A DNA stretch of 64,000 nucleotides from Arthrobacter sulfonylureivorans. Lineage in GTDB: Bacteria; Actinomycetota; Actinomycetes; Actinomycetales; Micrococcaceae. Below the pieces are notes generated by a model. It was not told the origin of the DNA. It saw only the letters and a program-made list of their open reading frames with translations, and did not search any database. Numbering within the stretch: position 1 is the first letter of the stretch; every line of letters starts with the position of its first letter. The stretch is from the NCBI GenBank assembly GCA_004000035.1, contig RJAE01000003.1:248001-312000 (forward strand), read 5' to 3'. This document shows, piece after piece, positions 25,987 to 34,347 of this stretch. Both the position numbers and the translations under genes were made by a program.

Positions 25987-26838
25987 ATGTCCATCGAATC
26001 CACCGCCAGCGCCGCAGCCTCTGGAAGCGCCGCTACCGACCGTTTCCGCCAGTCGGGCAAGACCTCCACGGTCCACGCCAGCCAGGAGCGTGTGAACCTG
26101 CTGGCCAGCAAACTGGTCAATGCCGTCAACGACATAGTGCTCGAAGAGCGCGTGACGTATGACGAGTACAACGCCTTCAAGGCGTGGCTGATCAAGGTGG
26201 GCGAGGACGGCGAATGGCCGCTGTTCCTGGACGTCTGGGTCGAGCACTCCGTGGAGGATGTAGCCACCAGCCATCGCCATGGGAACAAGGGCTCCATCGA
26301 GGGGCCGTACTACATCCCCGAAGCCCCGGAGCAGAAGTCGCCGGCGAAGATCAGCATGCGCCCGGATGAAAAGGGCACCCCGCTGCTCTTCCAAGGCCAG
26401 GTCCGCTCCACCGACGGCTCGCCGCTGCCTAACGCCAAGATCGAGCTGTGGCACGCCGACGAAGAGGGCTATTACTCCCAGTTCGCTCCGGGCATTCCGG
26501 AGTGGAACCTGCGCGGGAGCTTCATTGCCGATGCGCAGGGCAACTTCCACATCGACACCATGCAGCCGGCGCCGTACCAGATCCCAACCGACGGCGCCTG
26601 CGGCCAGTTGATCGCCGCCGCCGGCTGGCATGCCTGGCGCCCGGCCCACCTGCATCTGAAGGTCTCCGCGCCCGGCCACGAACTGCTGACCGCCCAGCTG
26701 TACTTCCCGGGTGACCCGCACAACGAGGACGACATCGCCACCGCGGTCAAGCCGGAACTGATGCTTGACATCAAGCCGGCGGAATCCGGCACCGGCGTGC
26801 AGACCACCTACGACTTCGTCCTGGACCCCGCGTCCTAG
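25987..26838 (+). CDS. catA: Catechol 1,2-dioxygenase
   Basis: A 283-residue intradiol dioxygenase that cleaves catechol to cis,cis-muconate using non-haem Fe(III). The four expected iron ligands are seen: Tyr in GPYYIPEAP (about residue 107), Tyr in EEGYYSQF (about 161), and two His in AHLHLKVSAPGH (about 220-222). The N-terminal helical dimerisation domain precedes them. ATG at 25987 follows GAGGGAGC. With catB and catC it completes the catechol branch of the beta-ketoadipate pathway to the enol-lactone. Confidence 0.95.
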   Translation: MSIESTASAAASGSAATDRFRQSGKTSTVHASQERVNLLASKLVNAVNDIVLEERVTYDEYNAFKAWLIKVGEDGEWPLFLDVWVEHSVEDVATSHRHGNKGSIEGPYYIPEAPEQKSPAKISMRPDEKGTPLLFQGQVRSTDGSPLPNAKIELWHADEEGYYSQFAPGIPEWNLRGSFIADAQGNFHIDTMQPAPYQIPTDGACGQLIAAAGWHAWRPAHLHLKVSAPGHELLTAQLYFPGDPHNEDDIATAVKPELMLDIKPAESGTGVQTTYDFVLDPAS

Positions 26839-26866
26839 CCGGCCGTCCCGACGCCAGGAGTACCCC

Positions 26867-27400
26867 ATGTCGCCGCGCTCTGCCCTGCCCGCCATTGATG
26901 CCCGGGGGCTGATGGAAGCCTTCACCGGCTGGGGCAGTGCGGTTACGGTCGTGACGGTGAACGGCGGAGACGGTGTGCCCTGCAGCGTCTTGGCCAGTGC
27001 TGCCGGCCCGGTGTCGCAGGATCCGCCGCTGATCCAAGTCACCCTGTGGCGCAGCCCCGCGGCGCGGCGCGTGCTGGGCAATTCCACGTTCGCGGTCAAC
27101 GTGCTCTCTCAGGACCAGGCGGACGGCGCGCGCCGTATTGCCCGCGGGTCGGCTTCCGGCCTCGCATGGTGGAACGACGGCGGTGTCCCCGTCCTGAGCG
27201 GCAACGCCGCCACGATCGTGTGCGCACCGTGGAACGTGTATGACGGCGGCGACCACGTTCTCCTCGTGGGCGAAGTCTTGAAATACGATCTGGGCGCTGC
27301 CCGGCCGCTGGTTCTGGCGGAGGGCCTGCAGTCCGCGGCGGGCGACGACGGCCAGCTACCGGAGCCGGCGCTGTGGTCCTGGGGCCGGTCCGGGCCGTGA
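26867..27400 (+). CDS. Flavin reductase-like protein
   Basis: A 177-residue flavin reductase-domain protein (FMN-binding split barrel). Motifs include GWGSAVTVVTVNGGDG, SQDPPLIQVTLWRS and NSTFAVNVLSQDQ, matching two-component monooxygenase reductases. ATG at 26867 follows CCAGGAG and lies 28 bases after catA, so it is probably co-transcribed. It may supply reduced flavin to an aromatic hydroxylase encoded elsewhere; no oxygenase partner is present here. Confidence 0.83.
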   Translation: MSPRSALPAIDARGLMEAFTGWGSAVTVVTVNGGDGVPCSVLASAAGPVSQDPPLIQVTLWRSPAARRVLGNSTFAVNVLSQDQADGARRIARGSASGLAWWNDGGVPVLSGNAATIVCAPWNVYDGGDHVLLVGEVLKYDLGAARPLVLAEGLQSAAGDDGQLPEPALWSWGRSGP

Positions 27401-27447
27401 TTCTCCCGCTGCCCCGGGCGTGAAGGCTTCCTGGCAGGGGTAAACGA

Positions 27448-27478
27448 CGGTGGGCCGGCTCCAAGAGCCGGCCCACCG
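27448..27478. terminator. Bidirectional hairpin terminator of the cat operon
   Basis: A perfect 14-bp stem (CGGTGGGCCGGCTC and complement) with a CAA loop lies between the convergent flavin reductase and SRPBCC genes. The stem sequence is identical to that at 21633-21663. It can serve both directions. Confidence 0.65.
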
Positions 27479-27503
27479 CCGTCGTTATGGGGAGTAGCGA
27501 GGT

Positions 27504-27980
27504 TTAGAGCTGCGTGCCGGTAGGGCCGCTGTCGCTCACTTCGCCGCGCCAGGCGCCGGTTTGGGTGCCGCGGGTTTCAAGGAACTCCTTGAACTTCTTC
27601 ATGTCCGACTTCACTTGCTTGTTGTCGAGGTTCAGGGCCGCACCGGCCTTCTCGGTGAAGGTTTCCGGGTTCCATTCGAAGCGGACGGACACCTGGGTGC
27701 TGTCGGCTCCGAGCTGGCTGAACGTGACCACGCCGGCGTGCGACTTGCCGTCGATGCTGCGCCAAGCGATGCGCTGGTCCGGCTGCTGTTCGACGATCTC
27801 GGTATCGAACTCGCGCTCCACGCCGCCAATCTTGGTCTTCCAGTGGTTGGTGGTGTCGGTCAGCTGGGTCACCGACTCCACGCCTGACATGAAATTGGGA
27901 AAGGACTCGAACTGCGTCCACTGGTCGTACGCGGTACGGACCGGAACGGCTACATCAATGGTTTCTTCCACGGTCTGCAT
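27504..27980 (-). CDS. SRPBCC family cyclase/dehydrase-like protein
   Basis: A 158-residue START-like fold protein: VEETIDVAVPVRTAYDQWTQFESFPNFM at the start and VSVRFEWNPETFTEKAG in the middle. This Polyketide_cyc-like group is common in actinobacteria as single proteins of unknown ligand. A Gly/Thr-rich tail follows residue 140. ATG at 27978-27980 follows AAGGAGGCAATGA. It is divergent from the alcohol dehydrogenase gene. Confidence 0.86.
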   Translation of the reverse strand: MQTVEETIDVAVPVRTAYDQWTQFESFPNFMSGVESVTQLTDTTNHWKTKIGGVEREFDTEIVEQQPDQRIAWRSIDGKSHAGVVTFSQLGADSTQVSVRFEWNPETFTEKAGAALNLDNKQVKSDMKKFKEFLETRGTQTGAWRGEVSDSGPTGTQL

Positions 27981-28136
27981 TCATTGCCTCCTTTGGAATC
28001 GGGCCGGCCCCGCCATTGCGGGTTCGTGACGGCCTCACGGCCCACGGTACACAAAAGACAGCTTGCTGACTAATTCCGGCGGGGTGCGTAGGGTGGCTGG
28101 TGGGGGCATCAGCAGAATCGATCGAAGGAGTGGAGC

Positions 28137-29183
28137 ATGCGCGCTGTAGTGTTCGAGGAATTCAAGACCTTCCCCAGGATCAAGGACGTGGAGCGGCCGA
28201 AACCGCGCGCCGGTGAGGTGCTGCTGAAGGTGGCCGGCGCCGGCGCCTGCCATTCCGATGTGGCGATCTATAACGACTTCGAAGCCGGCGGACCGGGCGC
28301 AGTGCCGCCGCCGTTCACGCTGGGGCACGAGAATTCCGGCTGGGTGGAGGAGCTCGGCGAAGGTGTTGAGGGGTTCAACGTCGGCGACGCCTACCTGGTC
28401 TACGGGCCGATCGGCTGCGGGCACTGCAAGGCCTGTTCGCGCGGCCAGGACACCTACTGCGAGAACGCCGCCAAGATGCCGTACCTCGGCGTCGGCCTGG
28501 GGCGCGACGGCGGGATGGCCGAATATGTTTCGGTCCCCGCCCGGAACCTGGTGCCGCTGGGCGATGCCGATCCGGTTGCCGCGGCGCCGCTGGCCGACGC
28601 CGCGCTCACCCCGTACCACGCGATCAAACAAGCGTTGCCTCACCTGGCCGGCGGCGGCAAGTATGCGCTGGTGATCGGGCTCGGCGGCTTGGGCCAGATC
28701 GCCGTGCAGGTTCTGAAGGCTCTGACCGGCGCCACGGTGATTGCCACTGACATGAAGGAAGACGCGATGCGCAAGGCGGAAGAAGCCGGCGCGGTGACGG
28801 TGCCCGGCGGCGAGGGACAGGCGCAGAGGATCCGGGACATCACGGGCGGCCGCGGCGTCGATGCCGCCTTCGACTTTGTGGGCGTCGGGCCGACCGTCAA
28901 GACAGCCGCCGCCTCGATGGCCCGGCTATCCCGGCTGACCGTCGTAGGGATCGCCGGCGGCACCCTCGAATGGAGCTTCTTCACCAACCCGTACGAGTCC
29001 GTCGTGACCAACACCTACTGGGGCACCATCGAGGACCTGCACGAAGTGGTGGACATGTACAAGGCAGGCCAGATTGTGCCGGAGGTCCATCGCTTCAGCA
29101 TGGATGAGGCGCTGGACGCCTACCGCAAGCTGCAGGCCGGCGAGATCTCCGGCCGGGCCGTGGTGGTCCCGCATGGCAGCTAG
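28137..29183 (+). CDS. Zinc-dependent NAD(P) alcohol dehydrogenase
   Basis: A 348-residue MDR-family dehydrogenase. Catalytic zinc ligands are seen in GACHSD (Cys about residue 38) and GHENSGW; the structural zinc loop GCGHCKACSRGQDTYC has four Cys; and the coenzyme motif is GLGGLGQIAVQ. The protein resembles the NAD-dependent primary alcohol dehydrogenases of Rhodococcus and Arthrobacter. ATG at 28137 follows AAGGAGTGGAGC. It is divergent from the SRPBCC gene and probably monocistronic. The substrate is unknown. Confidence 0.9.
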   Translation: MRAVVFEEFKTFPRIKDVERPKPRAGEVLLKVAGAGACHSDVAIYNDFEAGGPGAVPPPFTLGHENSGWVEELGEGVEGFNVGDAYLVYGPIGCGHCKACSRGQDTYCENAAKMPYLGVGLGRDGGMAEYVSVPARNLVPLGDADPVAAAPLADAALTPYHAIKQALPHLAGGGKYALVIGLGGLGQIAVQVLKALTGATVIATDMKEDAMRKAEEAGAVTVPGGEGQAQRIRDITGGRGVDAAFDFVGVGPTVKTAAASMARLSRLTVVGIAGGTLEWSFFTNPYESVVTNTYWGTIEDLHEVVDMYKAGQIVPEVHRFSMDEALDAYRKLQAGEISGRAVVVPHGS

Positions 29184-29287
29184 CCAAGGTCATGGCCCGA
29201 CGGCGGTCGGTCGGCTGCGATTGATGGCCCACCGCCGCGGTTGATTGGCCCACAGCCGTCGTCGGCGGCCTCGACTACGCTGGCCCC

Positions 29288-30571
29288 GTGACTGAATCCC
29301 GGCGCGCGGCGCCTACTTCCCGGCGTCCGGACCTTTCCGGTCGGCGCGCGGCGCTGGTTTTGGGTGTGGCTTCTTCTGCGGTCTGGCTGCTGACCGCCAG
29401 TGCCTTTGCCCTGGTGACTGCCAGCGGTCGGCCGTTTCCGATGAGTGTGGTCGGTTTGGTCTTTCCGGCCACCTTGCCAGGCTGGCTGGCATCGTCGGAG
29501 GCACCCTGGCCGCTGGCAGCGGTGCTGGTCTCCGCGCTGGTGGTCGGCGGCGTGGCCTACGCCCTGGCACCGCTCGCCACCGCTGGCACCACCCGAGCCG
29601 GCACATTTCGCCGCGGCACGCTGATCCTGGCGCTGTGGTTCATCGTGGTTCTCGCTGCCGCGGCAACCGGCGGACTGGTAGCACTCGGCGGGATCGCTGC
29701 GAACTGGCCGCCGCTCCGGTTACTGGAGCTGGCCAGCCCGGTAGCGCCAGCGGTGTCAACGGCCGCTTATTGGGGGCTGGTCTGGGGATGGCTGCCGGCC
29801 GTCCTGGCGGCACGCCCGCTGCTGCGGCAAGCGGCCTCCGCCAACCGGAGCAGCTCCGCAACGTGGGGTGGCACCGTAGACCCAGCCGACTCAGCCAGCC
29901 TGAACGGTTTCGCCAACCCCGTCGCCTCCGCCACTCGGCGAGAACCAGAGTCTCCGAGCTGGCTCCGGTCGGTCCCGGCTGCGTTGTTCGCGGTGTTGCT
30001 GGTCGCGGCTTTTCCCCTGGCACAGAACGCGAATGATGCTGCAGCACCCGCGCCGCCGGCTGCCGAACCGGTGCCCGAGCCAGTGATCTACGGATCGCCG
30101 CTGGTGTCGGCAGCTGTTGAATCCGGGGCACCGGAATCACCCAACCCCGAAGATGAGCCGTGGTGCACCGGCGGGGACACCGCCGTCGTTCTGGGAGGGG
30201 GCGATGCGGCGACGGGACACCGCGCGCAGGAACTGCTCATCAGCAACACGGGCGAAGAAGCCTGCCTGCTGGCCCGTTATCCGGACGTGGCGTTCGACGA
30301 CGAGGGCGGCTCCGCCATGAGCGTGCTGGTTTTCCGAGGCGGCACCTTCATGACCGACGACCCCGGGCTGGAACCGGTCATGCTGCAGCCGGGAGCCTCG
30401 GCGCGGGCGCTGCTGGGCTGGAACGCCATGGCCACGGCCGGCGACATCCCGGCCGGCGCCGTGCTGGTGGCACCATACGCGGGCACCGACCGGGAGAAAC
30501 TGCCGGTGCTGCTGGACATCGTCAACGGCGGGGCCGTGGCCGTCACCGCATGGCAGGCCGTCGACGGATAA
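29288..30571 (+). CDS. Membrane-anchored DUF4232-like protein
   Basis: A 427-residue protein. The first 270 residues hold about six membrane helices (around 22-45, 52-72, 77-97, 112-137, 150-175 and 230-248). After a Pro/Ala linker, the C-terminal 145 residues resemble DUF4232 (CTGGDTAVVLGGGDAATGHRA, LLISNTGEEACLLARYPDV, then a beta-rich end), expected outside the cell. The start is GTG at 29288, with no obvious ribosome-binding site. The function is unknown. Confidence 0.7.
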   Translation: MTESRRAAPTSRRPDLSGRRAALVLGVASSAVWLLTASAFALVTASGRPFPMSVVGLVFPATLPGWLASSEAPWPLAAVLVSALVVGGVAYALAPLATAGTTRAGTFRRGTLILALWFIVVLAAAATGGLVALGGIAANWPPLRLLELASPVAPAVSTAAYWGLVWGWLPAVLAARPLLRQAASANRSSSATWGGTVDPADSASLNGFANPVASATRREPESPSWLRSVPAALFAVLLVAAFPLAQNANDAAAPAPPAAEPVPEPVIYGSPLVSAAVESGAPESPNPEDEPWCTGGDTAVVLGGGDAATGHRAQELLISNTGEEACLLARYPDVAFDDEGGSAMSVLVFRGGTFMTDDPGLEPVMLQPGASARALLGWNAMATAGDIPAGAVLVAPYAGTDREKLPVLLDIVNGGAVAVTAWQAVDG

Positions 30572-30660
30572 GCCGTCGGGCCCGCGGCGGTCCGACGCCG
30601 GGCTGCCCGGCGGAATCAGCGCAACGGAATCACCGGAGCCCCCGCGGTGTTGAGCCGAAT

Positions 30661-31686
30661 GTGAAGCGTCTAGGTTTTCTCTCCTTCGGCCACTGGAGCC
30701 CGGCTGTCGGCTCGCCCGTCCCCACCGCAGCGGAGGGCCTGCTGCAAAGCATCGATTTGGCGGTGGCCGCGGAAGAGGCCGGCGTGGACGGCGCCTACTT
30801 CCGCGTGCACCACTTTGCCCGCCAGCAGTCCTCACCCTTTCCGCTGCTGGCCGCCATCGCCGCGCGGACCAGTCGGATCGAGATCGGCACCGGCGTTATC
30901 GACATGCGCTACGAAAACCCGCTGTACATGGCTGAAGAGGCCGCGGCGACGGACCTGATCAGCGGCGGGCGCCTGCAGTTGGGCATCAGCCGGGGGTCGC
31001 CCGAACCGGCGCTGAACGGGGCCGCGGCCTTCGGGTACCGGCCGGGTGAGGGCGAGACCGACGCGGACATGGCCCGCCGCCACACCACCGTGTTCCGCCG
31101 CGCCATCACCGGTGCGGGAATGGTTCCGGCGGACCCGAACCACATGCAGGGCGGGCATACCGGCATGCTCCCGGTGGAGCCGGTCTCTCCGGGGCTGCCC
31201 GAGAGGATTTGGTGGGGCGCGGGGTCCCGGGCCACGGCGGTCTGGACCGCCGAGCAGGGAATGAACCTGATGAGCTCCACGCTGCTGATCGAAGACACCG
31301 GCGTGCCGTTCGACCAGCTCCAGGCCGAACAGATCCACCTGTTCCACGAAGCGTGGCAGAAGGCCGGCCATGCCCACGCTCCACGGGTGTCCGTCAGCCG
31401 CAGCGTGATGCCCGTTGTCGACGACGAGGACCGCCGGTACTTCGGGCTGCGCGGCCAGACTGACCAGCATGATCAGGTCGGCATGCTGGACGGCACGCGG
31501 TCACGGTTCGGCAAGAGCTACATCGGCGAGCCGGACAAGATCGCCGCGGCCCTGGCCGCCGACCGGGCCGTGCAAGCCGCGGATACGGTGCTGCTGACCG
31601 TGCCGAACTACCTGGGCCTGGACTACAACGCCAAGCTGCTGGGCAACATTGTGCAGCATGTGGCGCCGACCGCCGGCTGGCGCTGA
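30661..31686 (+). CDS. LLM-class flavin-dependent oxidoreductase
   Basis: A 341-residue luciferase-like monooxygenase of the F420/FMN type. The family is recognised from LGFLSFGHWSP, IDLAVAAEEAGVDGAYFRVHHF, SRIEIGTGVIDMRYENPLYMAEEAAATDLISGGR and the glycine-rich GISRGSPEP. I chose GTG at 30661 because the homologous region begins here; the open frame upstream is a shadow of the preceding gene. Cofactor and substrate cannot be decided. It is convergent with ligC. Confidence 0.87.
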   Translation: MKRLGFLSFGHWSPAVGSPVPTAAEGLLQSIDLAVAAEEAGVDGAYFRVHHFARQQSSPFPLLAAIAARTSRIEIGTGVIDMRYENPLYMAEEAAATDLISGGRLQLGISRGSPEPALNGAAAFGYRPGEGETDADMARRHTTVFRRAITGAGMVPADPNHMQGGHTGMLPVEPVSPGLPERIWWGAGSRATAVWTAEQGMNLMSSTLLIEDTGVPFDQLQAEQIHLFHEAWQKAGHAHAPRVSVSRSVMPVVDDEDRRYFGLRGQTDQHDQVGMLDGTRSRFGKSYIGEPDKIAAALAADRAVQAADTVLLTVPNYLGLDYNAKLLGNIVQHVAPTAGWR

Positions 31687-31776
31687 CCCCGAAGAAACCA
31701 TTCCGCACATCTGGCCCGTTGAGCGCGCGTTGATGGGCCGGATCTGCGTAGCGGATCTGCTCGGACGGCGGTGGAC

Positions 31777-32841
31777 CTAAAGCAGTACGTCGTTCAGGTC
31801 GTAGGTGACCGGCTCGTCCAGCTGCCCGTAGGTGCACGATTCCGGATCGCGGTCCGGCCGCCAGCGCACAAACTGCGTGGTGTGCCGGAACCGCTCGCCC
31901 TCCATGTGGTCGTATTTGACCTCCAGCACCCGCTCCGGCCGCAGCGGCACGAACGACAGGTCCTTGCCGCCGCTCCACCGGCTGCCCTCGGATGTGAGCG
32001 GCGTGCGCTGGCCGGCCTCGTGCTGCTCCCGGTTCCAGGGATGGTCGTTCGAATCGGCGATCAGCGGTTGCAGCTCCTCGAACAGCTCCTCGCGGCGCTT
32101 CATGCTGAACGCCCCGGCCACGCCCACGTGGACCAGTGTTCCGCCGTCGTTGTAGATGCCCAGCAGCAGCGACCCCACCCGGCCCGGGCCGCTCTTATGC
32201 ACCCTGTAGCCGGCGAGCACACAATCGGCCGTGCGCTCGTGCTTGATCTTGAACATGGTCCGCTTGTCCGGCTGGTAGGTGCCGTCCAGCGGCTTGGCCA
32301 CCACACCGTCCAACCCGGCGCCCTCGAATTCGTGGAACCACTTTTCGGCCAGCGCCGGATCATCCGTGGTCCGGGTCAGATGGATGGGATTGACGACGGC
32401 GGAGAGCGCCTTCTCCAGCGCGGCGCGCCGTTCCTCGAACGGGCGGGAGGTCAGGTCTTCGTCGCCGAGGGCCAGCAGGTCGAACGCCACGAACCGGGCC
32501 GGTGTCTGCACCGAGAGCAGCTTGACCCGGCTGGCCGCCGGGTGGATGCGCTGCTGCAGCATCTCGAAGTCCAGCCGGTCGCCGCCCTCGCCCACCAGGA
32601 TGATCTCCCCGTCCACCACGCAGCGCTCCGGCAGCTGCTCGCGGAAAGCCTCCACCAGCTCGGGGAAATAGCGGGTCATCGGCTTCTCGTTCCGGCTGCC
32701 GATCTCCACGGCGTCGCCATCGCGGAAGATGATCGAACGGAAACCGTCCCACTTCGGCTCGTATTTCATCCCGCTGTCGGGGATCTTGGCCACCCCCTTG
32801 GCCAGCATGGGCGGTACGGGCGGCATCAGCGGCAGGTCCAT
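31777..32841 (-). CDS. ligC: ATP-dependent DNA ligase, LigC type
   Basis: A 354-residue ligase with the adenylation domain first. The nucleophilic Lys30 lies in motif I (EPKWDGFR), followed by SRNEKPMTRYFPEL, VVDGEIIL, FVAFDLLALG, GVVAKPLDGTY and FKIKHERTADCVLAGY. The C-terminal OB domain follows. It lacks the Ku-linked polymerase and nuclease domains of LigD, so it is a LigC-like repair ligase. ATG at 32839-32841 is the family start; the frame runs open well upstream. Confidence 0.92.
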   Translation of the reverse strand: MDLPLMPPVPPMLAKGVAKIPDSGMKYEPKWDGFRSIIFRDGDAVEIGSRNEKPMTRYFPELVEAFREQLPERCVVDGEIILVGEGGDRLDFEMLQQRIHPAASRVKLLSVQTPARFVAFDLLALGDEDLTSRPFEERRAALEKALSAVVNPIHLTRTTDDPALAEKWFHEFEGAGLDGVVAKPLDGTYQPDKRTMFKIKHERTADCVLAGYRVHKSGPGRVGSLLLGIYNDGGTLVHVGVAGAFSMKRREELFEELQPLIADSNDHPWNREQHEAGQRTPLTSEGSRWSGGKDLSFVPLRPERVLEVKYDHMEGERFRHTTQFVRWRPDRDPESCTYGQLDEPVTYDLNDVLL

Positions 32842-32966
32842 GCGCCCATTCTGGGTGCTGGCCCAGCCAGTGTCCATGCCCGCGCGGTCAGGGATGAGGT
32901 TCAGGGACCGGGAGGAATCCCGGCGGGCATGGCCGGCACTGTGTCTGCACCGCCCGTCTGGAGGCC

Positions 32967-34079
32967 TCAGACCCGGCGGTAGATGTCTGCCACTGGACAG
33001 TGAAACGGGTCGGAAGCGGCCAGTCCGACCGCCCCAAGATAGCGGACTATGGCCGCATAGGACTCCAGCAGGCTGGTCTCCGTGTACGGAATGGAATGTT
33101 CGCGGCAGTATTGGCGAACCATCGGCGCCGCCTTGCTCAAGCAAGGGCGGGGCATGTCAGGGAACAGATGGTGCTCGGTCTGGCGGTTCAGGCCGCCCAT
33201 CAGCAGATCCATGATCCAGCCGCCGCGGATATTGCGGGACGCTGTGACCTGGCGGGTGACGAAGTCAGGCCGGCTGGACTGGGGATAGATCGGCATGCCC
33301 TTGTGGTTCGGCGCAAACGACGCTCCCATGTAGAAGCCGAAAACCGCCATCTGAACGCCAATGAACGCGAACGCCTGCCCAAACGGGAGCAACCAGAAGA
33401 CAACCGCGAGCAGCAACGCGGCGCGGGCAGCGAGGATGCTCAGCTCCACCCAGCGGTGCTCCACCTTGTCCTGCCGGATCAGGTACTTGAAGGAATCCAG
33501 ATAGAGGCTGAAGCCCAGGAACGGCAGCAGCGGGAACAACAGATATCCCTGGAGCCGCGTGACGCGGGCCATGGCCCCGCGGCGCCCTGCCGCAGCATCC
33601 GGATGGAACGCGATGGCCCCGGTCTTGATGTCCGGATCCTTATCCACGGTGTTAGGGAAGCCATGATGCCGGGTGTGCTTGCGCATCCACATGGCGTAAC
33701 TGATGCCTACGAGGCTGGTGCCGACCAGCAGGGCCGCCCATTCATTGACCCGCTTGGACTTGAACACCTGATGATGCGCCGCCTCGTGGGAAAGGAAAGC
33801 GAACTGGGTGAACAGCGCCCCTATCGCCGACGCAATCAGCAGTTGGTACCAGCTGTTGCCGAGCAGGGAGAATCCAGTCCAGGCCGCGGCAAGCAGGGCC
33901 AGCAGGACCGTGAAAAGCGTGATGTAGTACCAGCGGCGGCGTCGCTGCAGTCCGGATTGTCTGATCTTTTCCGCTAAAGCCAGATAGCCCGCGGCAATAT
34001 TGTTCGGAGGCTTAGCGGCCGGAGCTTCGGTGGCCGGTGCCGGAAAATTGGGCGCGACTGACTCGGGCTGGGGGTCCAT
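32967..34079 (-). CDS. Membrane fatty acid desaturase
   Basis: A 370-residue membrane desaturase. The three di-iron histidine boxes are present: HEAAHH (about residue 97), HTRHH (about 133) and QTEHH (about 300). Two hydrophobic hairpins flank them (around 48-90 and 170-235). This composition fits acyl-lipid or acyl-CoA desaturases that adjust membrane fluidity, such as the DesA3/DesB group. ATG at 34077-34079 is taken as the start, though the frame extends 18 codons upstream. No cytochrome b5 domain is fused. Confidence 0.9.
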   Translation of the reverse strand: MDPQPESVAPNFPAPATEAPAAKPPNNIAAGYLALAEKIRQSGLQRRRRWYYITLFTVLLALLAAAWTGFSLLGNSWYQLLIASAIGALFTQFAFLSHEAAHHQVFKSKRVNEWAALLVGTSLVGISYAMWMRKHTRHHGFPNTVDKDPDIKTGAIAFHPDAAAGRRGAMARVTRLQGYLLFPLLPFLGFSLYLDSFKYLIRQDKVEHRWVELSILAARAALLLAVVFWLLPFGQAFAFIGVQMAVFGFYMGASFAPNHKGMPIYPQSSRPDFVTRQVTASRNIRGGWIMDLLMGGLNRQTEHHLFPDMPRPCLSKAAPMVRQYCREHSIPYTETSLLESYAAIVRYLGAVGLAASDPFHCPVADIYRRV

Positions 34080-34280
34080 GGGAATACCTCGAAACCAACC
34101 GGTGGCGGTACAGCAGAAATATCGCACGAGCACCGGTCTCTGGCTGGAATCTACTCCTGTTGGACCAGCTTGTCACCGGATACGGAGATAGGGACTCCGA
34201 CGGCGGTGCCGGCAGGCAGATACCCGGGAGGGGGTGCCTTGCATACGCGGATCCCGAGAAGCGTTGTTCGGAACGAAAGA

Positions 34281-34322
34281 TGAGCAGGCTTCCTTCCCAC
34301 GAGTGGAAAGGAAGCCTGCTCA
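34281..34322 (-). terminator. Terminator after the aldehyde dehydrogenase gene
   Basis: A long hairpin (TGAGCAGGCTTCCTTCCCA paired with its near-complement, about 19-bp arms with one mismatch, 4-base loop) lies 26 bases beyond the stop. The strand then reads TCTTTCGTTC, a partly U-rich tail. It is consistent with a Rho-independent terminator for the minus-strand gene. Confidence 0.7.
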
Positions 34323-34347
34323 GTAATGGATGTGAATCTGCCGGGGC

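Noticed and set aside
29207-29270. Two GGCCCAC-containing units after the alcohol dehydrogenase gene, resembling the repeated terminator stem
   Set aside because: They do not form a matching hairpin; the resemblance is short and the composition makes it likely by chance.
32856-32945. Loose inverted repeat (GTGTCCATGCCCGC versus GCGGGCATGGCCGGCAC) upstream of ligC
   Set aside because: The arms are imperfect and GC-rich and the position suggests nothing specific; such pairs arise by chance in this composition.
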